Shown here piece after piece: positions 28,257 to 35,978 of a stretch of 64,000 nt of DNA. The notes below the pieces were generated by a model. It was given only the letters and a program-made list of their open reading frames with translations. It did no database searches and was not told where the DNA came from. Each line of letters starts with the position of its first letter. Positions within the stretch are counted from its first letter, which is position 1. The DNA is from Nocardia abscessus NBRC 100374 (lineage in GTDB: Bacteria > Actinomycetota > Actinomycetes > Mycobacteriales > Mycobacteriaceae), in contig NZ_BAFP01000005.1 of the NCBI RefSeq assembly GCF_000308455.1, positions 1 through 64,000 of the forward strand. The letters are read 5' to 3'. The translations under genes were made by a program, and so were the position numbers.

Positions 28257-28303
28257 CGCAGGTAGAAGGCCCCTCCGGTACCAACGGAGGGGCCTTCTGG
28301 CAT
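28215..28303 (+). repeat. left attachment repeat (attL)
   Basis: 89 bases covering the tRNA-Arg anticodon-to-3' end plus its terminator. The copy at 35150-35237 differs at about six positions, including GGGCGCACGCA against GGGTGCACCCA and one missing base in the terminator stem. Confidence 0.8.
28264..28298 (+). terminator. terminator of tRNA-Arg(ACG)
   Basis: AGAAGGCCCCTCCG / CGGAGGGGCCTTCT, a perfect 14-bp stem with a 7-base loop just after the tRNA. A degenerate copy lies in the right attachment repeat. Confidence 0.7.
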
Positions 28304-28330
28304 CTCTGACGACACCATTTGACGACAATG

Positions 28331-28670
28331 TCACTCGAACAGCGCGTCCATTCCGGTCACGGCGTCGCGCTGCACGGCGTCGATCACGTCCATGTAGGTG
28401 CCCGTCGTCACGGTGATCGAGCTGTGCCGCAAGATCCGCTGCACCGTCGCCGCCTCCACACCCATCGTGAACAACAGCGTCGCGCACGAGTGCCGCAGAT
28501 CGTGCAACCGAATCGGCCGGGCGCCGGCCTTCTTCACCAGCTGAGCGAAGGCCCCGATTCACGTTCCGCGGTTCCAGGGGAGTGCTCCGGGTCGAGGTGA
28601 ACACCAGCCCGAGCTTGTTCGCCTCCGCGATCCGGCGATCTTGGAGCTGATCCCGGCGATGTTGTATCGG
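28331..28670 (-). pseudogene. tyrosine integrase remnant, N-truncated and frameshifted
   Basis: The C-terminal 68 residues (frame ending at 28331) contain the recombinase motifs IRLHDLRHSCATLLF, LRHSSITV and the catalytic Tyr in GTYMDVI. The preceding part, NKLGLVFTSTRSTPLEPRNVNRG, is in another frame. The break is at about 28550-28555, where one extra C in a GGCC run shifts the frame: NVNRG should run into FAQLVKKAGAR. Sequence upstream of about 28670 is not integrase-like, so the N-terminal and core-binding domains are missing. It sits beside the tRNA attachment site as expected. Confidence 0.85.
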
Positions 28671-28804
28671 CCCGACGATCAGGACCGGGCACAACCCGGA
28701 CAAGTCCGAACGCGTACCTGCCCCGCACACACGGCGCGCAGGTGGTCACTGGCTCGGCAGCGGAGAACCCGTCACGCCCGACGGCGCATAGCCCCGACAA
28801 CGCG

Positions 28805-28841
28805 AAAGCCCCGCCAACCTCCATATGAGGCGCGGGGCTTT
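28805..28841. terminator. hairpin after the DUF397 gene
   Basis: AAAGCCCCGC / GCGGGGCTTT with a 17-base loop, between the integrase remnant and the stop of the leftward DUF397 gene. Confidence 0.6.
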
Positions 28842-28852
28842 TGCTGCCTGCA

Positions 28853-29059
28853 CTACGGCCGATCGAACTCGCCGTCACGCGCACCCGCAACGAAGGCATC
28901 CCACTCGCCGGGGGTAAACACCAGCGCCGGGCCCGTCGGGTTCTTGCTGTCACGGACGCCGACCAGTCCGCCGTCCAGGTGCGCTACCTCCACGCAATCC
29001 TTTGTCGAGCCGCTACGGATGGACTTGAACCATTCGGCCCCGGACAGGTCGATGTTCAC
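28853..29059 (-). CDS. DUF397 domain protein
   Basis: A 68-residue protein with the DUF397 pattern: WFKSIRSGSTKDCVEVAHLDGG, then VGVRDSKNPTGPALVFTPGEW and DAFVAGARDGEFD. Such proteins pair with DUF5753 helix-turn-helix regulators in actinomycetes, where some pairs affect development (WhiJ/BldB-type systems). It overlaps the upstream regulator gene by 4 bases (ATGA). Confidence 0.88.
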   Translation of the reverse strand: MNIDLSGAEWFKSIRSGSTKDCVEVAHLDGGLVGVRDSKNPTGPALVFTPGEWDAFVAGARDGEFDRP

Positions 29060-29949
29060 GCGGCATACTCCTTTGCTGCTACAGCCAAGATCAAGCTCCT
29101 GGACTTGTCTTGGTCCAACGCTACTCGGTCTATCTCCCGCAACGCATGGCGATAGCGCTCCACCTCCGCTTCCCGTTCCAGGTACAGATCGCCCGCGTAC
29201 TCCTCTACGTAGACGATCGGAGGCTCTGCAAGCTTGGACTGTGGCAACTGCGGGAACTCCAGCAGGCTGAATGATCCAACGTAGGACCCGAGAATGCTCC
29301 GTGCACCGAACGGCACCACGCGCACGGAAACGTTCGGCAGTTCAGACACTCCAGCCAGATGGTGAAGCTGTCGATCCATGACGGCTGATCCTCCGACCTG
29401 ATCACGGAGTACTGCCTCCGACAAGATGACATCGAGCGTGAAGTGAGGATCTTCGAGGCGTGTTTGCCTTCGCGTGGCCCACTCGATTCGCTTCTCGATC
29501 ACATCGGAGGGTGCATCTGGTGACTCTGCCCAGGCAATTTCCCGTCGATACTCCGGAGTCTGAAGCAGTCCTGGAACGATCGTTACCTTCCAGGCAGTCA
29601 ACCGGCGCGCGGACTCCTCCAGAGCCAGATAGTGATCAAAGTCCGTAGCTATCTGGTCCGCGTACGCCCTCCACCAGCCTCCGCCACGCTCACGGGCTGC
29701 GCGAACTTCTTGCACCAGGCCGAGAAGGGTTTTCCGCTCCACGTCGCTTGCACTGAACGCATCACAGAGAGCGTTGACCATCATGTTGGTCACGCGCGTG
29801 GACTGGCCCTCCTCGATGCGGCCGATTGATTGCGGGGAAGTCTCGCCGGTCCTCGCGGCTTCGGCCTGGGTCATGCCCTTGGCCGTACGAAGCCTGCGGA
29901 GTTCACGGCCAAGAGCCCGTCGCGCCAAGGTGCTTCCGTTAACGCTCAT
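29056..29949 (-). CDS. XRE-type regulator with DUF5753 domain
   Basis: A 297-residue protein. Residues 10-70 are an Xre helix-turn-helix (RELRRLRTAKGMTQAEAAR, QSIGRIEEGQ). Residues 90-285 are DUF5753, with LTAWKVTIVPGLLQTPEYRREI, EKRIEWATRRQTRL and the C-terminal LREIDRVALDQDKSR. It forms a two-gene operon with the DUF397 gene and is divergent from the three-gene operon starting at 30226, which it may control. The ATG at 29949 follows family length. Confidence 0.9.
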   Translation of the reverse strand: MSVNGSTLARRALGRELRRLRTAKGMTQAEAARTGETSPQSIGRIEEGQSTRVTNMMVNALCDAFSASDVERKTLLGLVQEVRAARERGGGWWRAYADQIATDFDHYLALEESARRLTAWKVTIVPGLLQTPEYRREIAWAESPDAPSDVIEKRIEWATRRQTRLEDPHFTLDVILSEAVLRDQVGGSAVMDRQLHHLAGVSELPNVSVRVVPFGARSILGSYVGSFSLLEFPQLPQSKLAEPPIVYVEEYAGDLYLEREAEVERYRHALREIDRVALDQDKSRSLILAVAAKEYAA

Positions 29950-30225
29950 GTCGTTAGCCTCACTATCGAGTGGCCCGGATTTGGAAGCCGTCAACTGGCA
30001 GCATCCACCTGGCGGCGTCCGCCGTAAAAGTACGGCATCTGTCAATTGAATTCGTGCGATTGGGGATTCCAGTTCGACGGTCACGGGTGTGTTCTGGATG
30101 TGCGCCCGGTAGGGAGTGCGGAACCGCAAGTCCCTCAACGCATCCGCTCCCGTTCTCGGGTACCCATCAGGGGGTTGTCGGGGCCGGGCGCACCCTATGC
30201 CCCTTCGACACGAGCAGAGGTCTTC

Positions 30226-30705
30226 ATGGGCCACACAGCGTTTGGGGACACCCCGGTGTCCCGATGTCACTTCTACCGGCGTGTGTGCGATCTGCCTGCG
30301 GTGATCGACCCGCCCGAGCTGGGACGCATCATCATGCGCTCGTCGCACGTGGGGGCACTGACCATGCCTGCGCCGTTGGGCCGCGCTGTGAGAGACGTGA
30401 TGCGGCGGCGTAGAGACGCGTTAGGGCCGATCGTGGCGCATCCTCGATCGAACAGGTGGACGTATCTGATCAGGCCCGATCTTCCTGAGGACACGAAGCT
30501 CTTCGCGGAGCTGTTCCGGATCAACGTGTCAATTGTCCGGGAAGGTGGGACGGTCGCGTTGCCGTCGCCCACGGCCGAGTCCGGCGCTGTCCGGCATTGG
30601 ATCGAGACACCCCGGGATAGGTTCCGTCCGTCTGGAATGGTTGTGGTCGAGTGCATCCGGGCGTGTGGCGGTCCGGGTAGGCGTTGGGCGGTCGCTCATG
30701 TCTGA
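30226..30705 (+). CDS. conserved-looking protein of unknown function, first of three
   Basis: A 159-residue protein. Positions 45-60 read MPAPLGRAVRDVMRRRRDALGP, then HPRSNRWTYLIRPDLP, LFAELFRINVSIVREGG and ALPSP, and ETPRDRFRPSG near the end. This resembles short actinomycete proteins that carry misleading polymerase or primase labels in databases; I see no catalytic motif. ATG 30226 after AGAGG is preferred to a frame opening at 30046. It overlaps the next gene by 8 bases. Confidence 0.7.
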   Translation: MGHTAFGDTPVSRCHFYRRVCDLPAVIDPPELGRIIMRSSHVGALTMPAPLGRAVRDVMRRRRDALGPIVAHPRSNRWTYLIRPDLPEDTKLFAELFRINVSIVREGGTVALPSPTAESGAVRHWIETPRDRFRPSGMVVVECIRACGGPGRRWAVAHV

Positions 30706-30928
30706 CTGCACGGTTCCGCTGTCGCGGTGCCGATGGTGGAAGACAGCAGACGGCGCACCCAACGGGCAGCGTGGTTTCGTGACGCATGTCAGATGCCCGG
30801 ACAGCCGACATTGCCTGCGCCTGGTCCCGCTTGTCGACGGCACGATCAGCGAGCACGAACGCAACATCGGCGGTGACTGTCCGTGGATCGGGTTCCGGGT
30901 GGTTGATGACCGGAGGAATGCGCGATGA
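30698..30928 (+). CDS. small hypothetical protein
   Basis: A 76-residue protein with four Cys (SDCTVPLSRCRWW, RCPDSRHC, GDCPWIGF), which could bind metal. Its start lies inside the end of the previous gene and its stop overlaps the next start by 4 bases, so it is coupled on both sides. No family recognised. Confidence 0.6.
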   Translation: MSDCTVPLSRCRWWKTADGAPNGQRGFVTHVRCPDSRHCLRLVPLVDGTISEHERNIGGDCPWIGFRVVDDRRNAR

Positions 30929-31134
30929 CTTCTCCGCTCCCGGACGATCCGGATGTGCACCTGTCGGTGTTCCTGCACGGCGCACGGTTCGACTTCGCTG
31001 CCTGCCTCACTGCCGCTCTGATGTTCGTTCAAGATCATCGAAAACGGCACTACGTCGACGCCGTGAACGTGCTCCCTGATAGCGCTGAGGGCTGGCCCAG
31101 GCTGCCGTGTGAACGGCTGTATGTCGAGCGATGA
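30925..31134 (+). CDS. small hypothetical protein
   Basis: A 69-residue protein (MTSPLPDDPDVHLSVFLHG ... FDFAACLTAALMFVQDHRKRHY). The ATGA overlap with the upstream gene makes it the third member of the operon. No family recognised; the middle is amphipathic. Confidence 0.6.
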   Translation: MTSPLPDDPDVHLSVFLHGARFDFAACLTAALMFVQDHRKRHYVDAVNVLPDSAEGWPRLPCERLYVER

Positions 31135-31205
31135 TGGTTCCTTGCCCGGTGACCGTGCACGCGCGACACTGACCTGTTCGGACCATGACGAGAAGCGAGG
31201 TAGAC

Positions 31206-31751
31206 GTGGGGAATGACGAGCAGTTGACCATGGATCTCGGCGTACCCGTCGAGCAGACCGAATGGGGGAAATGGGTTGATCCGGCCCGCCGCAAGGCGCA
31301 AGCCCAGAAGTTCATGGACTATGCGGGCATACGTGAGATTCCTTCGGAACCATGGCCGGAAGACTCGGCGGAGGTGAAATGGCTCAACCCCATTGTCGCG
31401 GAGTTGTTCCCGGATATGGCTACCGCGATGGCTCCCGAGAACGCCGACATGGTCGACGCTTTCGTTTGCTTTATCGGGGAATGCTTCATCAGATTCGCGG
31501 GTGCCGATTGGGTAGATTACGAATGGTTCGGCCGAGAGTATTCGCTCTACGATCAGGTGAATCCAGCCCTGCTCTGCGACACCCACGACGAGGATGAAAT
31601 CGTGGCCTGGCGGCTGGTGAAAGACATTACCAATTACAACACCAGCGACCACGCCGGAATGTTTTCATACTTGGCCGCAGCGTTGCGCGAATACGCGAGC
31701 TACCACGAGGAGAAGCGTGAAGATATGGCCGGCCAGTCGGATGGCAATTAG
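31206..31751 (+). CDS. acidic protein of unknown function, candidate immunity partner
   Basis: A 181-residue strongly acidic protein (EEKREDM, CDTHDEDEIVAW). The centre contains VDAFVCFIGECFIRFAGADWVDYEW and a C-terminal FSYLAAALREYASY, which suggests an all-alpha or alpha/beta soluble domain. The GTG at 31206 follows AGCGAGG at good spacing; an ATG at 31185 in frame is the alternative. Its lower GC and acidic character, 49 bases before the toxin-like gene, suggest a cognate inhibitor. That is inference: no immunity family is recognised. Confidence 0.65.
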   Translation: MGNDEQLTMDLGVPVEQTEWGKWVDPARRKAQAQKFMDYAGIREIPSEPWPEDSAEVKWLNPIVAELFPDMATAMAPENADMVDAFVCFIGECFIRFAGADWVDYEWFGREYSLYDQVNPALLCDTHDEDEIVAWRLVKDITNYNTSDHAGMFSYLAAALREYASYHEEKREDMAGQSDGN

Positions 31752-31800
31752 CTGCAGGAGATGGCCGCGTTAATCTTCGCAATTCGGGGGTTGGGTACGA

Positions 31801-32889
31801 ATGTCGGACGGATACGACAACGACCGCGAGAAGTACAAGCCCCACGAACGCGGCAGGATCTTCGAGAACGGCACGTACCTATACTTCCGTGACCGCGAAA
31901 ACGGTTATGTCCAGCAGTCTCGCATATTCAAGACCATCGAGGGTGGAATCCGGTTCGACAAGATCAAGGAGGACCAGGGGCAAACACTGTCCATCGAAGA
32001 CAAGTCGGGCAGAATCGATGGAGATAAGGACCTGAACCAACTGAGGGTGCTGCGCGCTCTATTGGAAAAGAACGAAAATCATCGCCATCTCTTACGCTCC
32101 GTAGAGGGAGAATACAGGTCACAGGAAGCGCAGAAGCTGATCGATGGTCTGAAACGGGACTTTAAAGATCGGTTTACGCATCTGGAAATTTCGCGAGAGG
32201 TTGCCCGAGAGATTTGGGCTCAAGGGCTGCAACGAGAAGCCGGTCAGCAGATCGAATTACCCGGCGTCCGTGATAGGGCGCGGGAGGGAAAAGCGCAGGC
32301 GCTACAGAATCGTCGGGAGAAAATTGCTGAGCTAGCAAGAGCGCGCGAGCGAGCCGAAAAGTTCCGGAACATGCTGAGACTCCGCGACGGTGCTACGCGT
32401 GGCCGGGCCGAAGCCCCCCAACGAGTCGAGCACGATCGACAAGTGCGGGAAGAAGCCGAGCGATCCAGACAAGCACACCAAACGTCGGAGACGCAGCGTG
32501 CGCGGGTCGAGCGTGAGGCCGCCGAACGGGTGGCGCAGCAATTTACGGTGCCCAACCAGTCGCGGGAACGGGAGTCCGCCGATGCTGGGGGACAGGCGGC
32601 CCGAGAGGCGGCCGACGCTGCCAGGGCGGAGCGGTCAGCAGCCGACGCCCGCACGGCAGAGGAGAAAGCGCGCAAAGCACGCGAGGCGGCAGAGAAGGAA
32701 CGCGCCGAAGAACTGGCGCGACTCCAAGCGAGGGGAGTGCCCCCGGAAGTAGTGAAGATTCTCGGGCTCGGGCAGGCGCAACCACCTTCAGCAGCGGTGC
32801 GGGAGCCGCCTGGTCATGCGCCGGGCGTTGTGCGTGGCGGCACCGGACAAGGGCAAGAACGCTCACGCGGCATATCGCGCGACCACTAA
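31801..32889 (+). CDS. toxin-like protein: nuclease-like N-domain plus long charged coiled coil
   Basis: A 362-residue protein with no signal peptide. Residues 5-150 form a domain with FENGTYLYFRD, GGIRFDKIKED, LSIEDKSGRIDGDKDLNQL and DRFTHLEISREVAREIW. The Asp of FDKI followed about 15 residues later by Glu-Asp-Lys fits a PD-(D/E)xK nuclease core. Residues 160-320 are a highly charged Arg/Glu/Ala coiled coil. The end is Pro/Gly-rich. It may be the orphan C-terminal part of a polymorphic toxin. GC is lower in the first half. The function is inferred only. Confidence 0.6.
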   Translation: MSDGYDNDREKYKPHERGRIFENGTYLYFRDRENGYVQQSRIFKTIEGGIRFDKIKEDQGQTLSIEDKSGRIDGDKDLNQLRVLRALLEKNENHRHLLRSVEGEYRSQEAQKLIDGLKRDFKDRFTHLEISREVAREIWAQGLQREAGQQIELPGVRDRAREGKAQALQNRREKIAELARARERAEKFRNMLRLRDGATRGRAEAPQRVEHDRQVREEAERSRQAHQTSETQRARVEREAAERVAQQFTVPNQSRERESADAGGQAAREAADAARAERSAADARTAEEKARKAREAAEKERAEELARLQARGVPPEVVKILGLGQAQPPSAAVREPPGHAPGVVRGGTGQGQERSRGISRDH

Positions 32890-33184
32890 CCGACTCCCGC
32901 CGCTGCTCACAGCCCCGGTGTTCCCTGCCCCGGTTAGCCGGAGGTTCCGGTATGGCTGCAACCGATTTTCGCCGCTCAGGAGCCAAGTCTAGAGGCATGT
33001 CCTGGCTGGGAAGCTAGCCCCGATATGCGCAGACCACCACCCAGCAGGGCTAACGTGCCGGGTGAATTACAGCGTCAACTCACCAAAGGGCAGCTATCGA
33101 CCCGGCTGATCTGTGCCCGCAAGTGGTCGACGCTGACACGAGTACCTAGAAGCGAGAGTTACGTCACAAAATCCGGGTTCAATC
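32890..33184. other. non-coding gap in the element
   Basis: 295 bases between the coiled-coil gene and the converging ApeA gene. No gene, RNA or clear hairpin is supported. Confidence 0.3.
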
Positions 33185-34693
33185 CTACTTGGACAGATAC
33201 TCGTGACGTTCCATCGAGCGGACCTGAACCGCAGCAGGCAAACCCAATTCGTGCATGAGGATCAGGTAGAGCAGCTTGCGAGCGCGTTCATAAGTGATAA
33301 ACATTTCCGTGACATCGCCCCCTGCTTTATCATCGAGGGCATGCGCTATACCATTCCTAATTCGGGTTTGCTTCGAAGCCCATTTTTTGATGTCTGGGAT
33401 AATGGAGGATACAGCCGCCGTGTCAGGTATTGAAGCGAGTTCTTCGATCCGCTGCTTGTAGGACGGCTCATTCCTCATCGTCTTCTGGAGGCGCTCTCTA
33501 TCTTCTTCGTCAACAAGCCCCGATAGTGCAGCATTTTGCAATTGCTCGAAATCGTGGGGCAGCATAGTCAATGCCTCGGGATACAGGAACCGATGCATTG
33601 CTTCTAGGGCAACTCCCGCTGTCAAGGCTTGAACCTGAATAAATCTGGGCGGCCCGTAAGTGAGGCTGAAAAGAATATCCGTCGCAGGCTTGAGTTTTTG
33701 GTAAAGGGGTAGCCAGGAGGGAATCAGCCTCTCAAAGTCCATATCGGCGCAAGTGAAGAGAAATCTCTGTTTTGGGATTATGGGCTTTTCTTCGGGTTGA
33801 AGATCTGCGATCTGCGGTGCATGAACTATGGTTGTGATGGTGCGTTCGATCATGCGTGTCCCAACGGTGCCATCCTTCTGCACATCAGGGAATTCATCTA
33901 TTCGCTTTTTATCCAATTCGAGAGAGTAACTCAGGATCGCGCATGACTCTCCTGATGCCAGCGTCAGAAGGTCCCCCATTGATATTGCAATCTCGTTGAA
34001 CCCATCGTGGGTCCGCGGCACAGATGAACGTATCTCCAAGGTGGTGGAGGTTTTGGCGATAACATCCATTTCGCCTCGTCGTACGTCAAACCCGAATGTG
34101 CTGGAATGCATCGCTACTCGAAATGCGAGGCCGTCGACGTCAACAGATAGTGGTTCGGGCATATTAATCTCCGCGCGGCGAACCTTACCGTCTCGGTCAA
34201 ATGTATGGTTTATATTTCCGAGACCCAGCCATTGTTGGAGATTTTCGAAACGGAGCGTCGCGGCGATAAATATCGCATCGCTGGCAGCTTGGAGGTGGAC
34301 TCCTACTATCGTCCGATAGGAAGAAAGCTGCTGTGCACGAGGCCCGTTGGAAGCCCAAGGATAGACAGCATCGCTCTCGCGGCAATCAAGTAGCGTTATT
34401 TCGGTACCGGCAGAGTTTCCATGCACAATAGGTAGGCGGAGGCGGTCTCCGCCGTAACCGTATGCACCTTGGCCTATCTTCTCCCATACCATCAATGGGA
34501 AACCGCCGAGTAGATCCAGAGTGGCTTCGCCATCCGCTGAGATCGCCAATGTTCCCGGAAACTGAACTTCGGGATCATCCGGTTTCCACCATATTCCCGT
34601 GTACGTATGCAGTGGCATGATCTTCAATGTCCTGTCGTCGCGGATCCGCTTCGCCTGCTGCATCGTCGTTTCACTGGCCGCCGTTACCATCAA
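33185..34693 (-). CDS. apeA: ApeA-type HEPN anti-phage protein
   Basis: A 502-residue protein. The N-terminal domain begins MPLHTYTGIWWKPDDPEVQFPGTL, the ApeA N-domain pattern of a GxWWxP segment followed by GTL and a LLGGF strand. The C-terminus is a helical HEPN domain with the RNase motif Rx4H in RIRNGIAHALDD (R446, H451). ApeA proteins abort infection by RNA cleavage. The gene is alone on the minus strand and AT-richer than the host genes, typical of defence cargo. Met at residue 26 (34618) is an alternative start that trims a non-family leader. Confidence 0.82.
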   Translation of the reverse strand: MMVTAASETTMQQAKRIRDDRTLKIMPLHTYTGIWWKPDDPEVQFPGTLAISADGEATLDLLGGFPLMVWEKIGQGAYGYGGDRLRLPIVHGNSAGTEITLLDCRESDAVYPWASNGPRAQQLSSYRTIVGVHLQAASDAIFIAATLRFENLQQWLGLGNINHTFDRDGKVRRAEINMPEPLSVDVDGLAFRVAMHSSTFGFDVRRGEMDVIAKTSTTLEIRSSVPRTHDGFNEIAISMGDLLTLASGESCAILSYSLELDKKRIDEFPDVQKDGTVGTRMIERTITTIVHAPQIADLQPEEKPIIPKQRFLFTCADMDFERLIPSWLPLYQKLKPATDILFSLTYGPPRFIQVQALTAGVALEAMHRFLYPEALTMLPHDFEQLQNAALSGLVDEEDRERLQKTMRNEPSYKQRIEELASIPDTAAVSSIIPDIKKWASKQTRIRNGIAHALDDKAGGDVTEMFITYERARKLLYLILMHELGLPAAVQVRSMERHEYLSK

Positions 34694-35149
34694 AAAGCGT
34701 GGCGTACTTGGGATTTAAGTGCGCTGGGGAGGACGTGCTCTCGATGCCGCTCTCCAGACGAAGAGTAGATGGGGCGAGCCCATCTAGCTTCTCGGCACGG
34801 TAGCCGCGGCCCGAGATGATGTGGGGAAGGAGGTAGCGTCCGGCACGCCGACAGATGACCCGTGCGTGCCTGGCAGTGCGGAGCTGAGGGAGTGTTTTCC
34901 CAGCTGGCTAGCGGGACCAGAACGGGACCACACGATAGGAACGCAGGCAAACAAACCCCACGTGATTGACTTACCGCGCACTATCAAAAACCGCCTGCGA
35001 CTAGGCAATTCGTCGCCCCGGCCCAACCTGGGGTTAAGTTGGTCCGCTGAGCTGTACGACGACACTGCTGACGACAACCGCGTACCTCGGCCACATTCGC
35101 AACGTGGAGATCGCGCTGTACTGCGCGGAGTCTCGCTCGTCGCCTGTAC
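34694..35149. other. non-coding right end of the element
   Basis: 456 bases between apeA and the right attachment repeat. Open frames here lack any recognisable domain or ribosome binding site. It includes the apeA promoter and nothing else that I can support. Confidence 0.35.
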
Positions 35150-35237
35150 CTACGGATCAGAGAGTTAGGGGTTCGAATCCCTTCGGGTGCACCCAGGTAG
35201 AAGGCTCCTCCGGTACCAACGGAGGGGCTTCTGGCAT
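35150..35237 (+). repeat. right attachment repeat (attR) with partial tRNA-Arg copy
   Basis: The 3' half of tRNA-Arg (from CTACGGATCAG) plus a degenerate terminator hairpin. The 5' half of the tRNA is missing, so it is not a working tRNA. It matches 28215-28303 with about six differences. Confidence 0.8.
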
Positions 35238-35385
35238 TCCCGTCGTCACTGTGACCGACCAGCGCCCGCAGCCCCGCCACCTTGTCTCCACGAAGGGGCG
35301 GGCTTCTGTATGAAGCGGACCCGATCCCACGGATCTGCGCCCGCCTGCCCGATGTGGACGGGTGCGGCGCATTTTCGCGGACGGT

Positions 35386-35847
35386 CTAGGAATAGTTGTC
35401 CAGCATCTCGGTGGACCACCGAGCTTGCCGAATCTCTCCCCGTGGACCGCACTGCGCGAACCATGGCTTGATGTCCAACACGGGTGTGCCGTCTACCGCG
35501 TCCAGCTCGGCTACGTGCAGGTCCAGCCCGTCCACTCGGAGCAGTCGAGCACGGGAGACCCCGAGCCAGTTGATGCGCGGCATGTCCCGATGCGCGAAGA
35601 TGCCGACCTCCGGCCATGTGGGATTATCCCGTGCACTGGAACCACCGAAACCCAAATCCGTTGGGTTGGTCAAGCGGAACCGGAACACGATCTCGAGATG
35701 GCTGAACTCCTCCAAGCCTTGCACCGACTTCACGGTGAACCGGCGATCATCTATACGGATGATCGCCTCGGTACCCCAGTGATCGTCGGTAGCTTCACGG
35801 CGACTGACATGGGCAACGGGCGCTACCTCGAACACTTCGTCTGTCAT
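35386..35847 (-). CDS. trmO: TrmO-family tRNA N6-methyltransferase
   Basis: A 153-residue SAM-dependent enzyme of the TsaA/YaeB family, which methylates N6-threonylcarbamoyladenosine at position 37 of some tRNAs. Motifs: VGIFAHRDMPRINWLGVSRARLL and AELDAVDGTPVLDIKPW; the canonical text is FAxRxPxRPNxIGxS and DxxDGTPxxDIKPY, so it is slightly divergent. It lacks the C-terminal domain of E. coli TrmO, as short forms do. ATG 35847 starts the domain; the frame opens further upstream without similarity. Confidence 0.8.
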   Translation of the reverse strand: MTDEVFEVAPVAHVSRREATDDHWGTEAIIRIDDRRFTVKSVQGLEEFSHLEIVFRFRLTNPTDLGFGGSSARDNPTWPEVGIFAHRDMPRINWLGVSRARLLRVDGLDLHVAELDAVDGTPVLDIKPWFAQCGPRGEIRQARWSTEMLDNYS

Positions 35848-35978
35848 ACGACCTTGTCCTACTTCCCACTGGCGGCTAGGTACTCTGCTGCTGGCTCGTG
35901 AATCTCGTGTGAACCAGCCGCGGGGTGGCCGATGTGTGGTGCCACGGCCGAGATGGTTACGTCGCGTCCGGTATCGGC

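Larger units (their letters stand above)
28215..35237. mobile_element. decayed integrative element in tRNA-Arg(ACG)
   Basis: A segment of about 7 kb bounded by direct repeats at 28215-28303 and 35150-35237. It carries an integrase remnant next to the intact tRNA copy, a regulator pair, small unknown genes, a toxin-like protein and an ApeA-type defence gene. Several genes use AT-richer codons than the chromosome around them. No replication, transfer or capsid gene is seen, so it is a small genomic island or a satellite remnant. The broken integrase and diverged right repeat suggest it is fixed. Confidence 0.8.

Noticed and set aside
30046..30225. N-terminal extension of the first gene of the three-gene operon
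   Set aside because: The extra 60 residues are Arg/Pro-rich without family similarity, and AGAGG precedes the ATG at 30226.
34821..35168. Open frame of 115 codons at the right end of the element
   Set aside because: No ribosome site, no domain, and it runs into the attachment repeat.
35150..35197. Second tRNA-Arg
   Set aside because: Only the 3' half is present; the acceptor 5' strand and D arm are missing, so it is an attachment-site remnant.
28215..35237. The element as a complete prophage
   Set aside because: No capsid, terminase, portal or lysis genes are visible.
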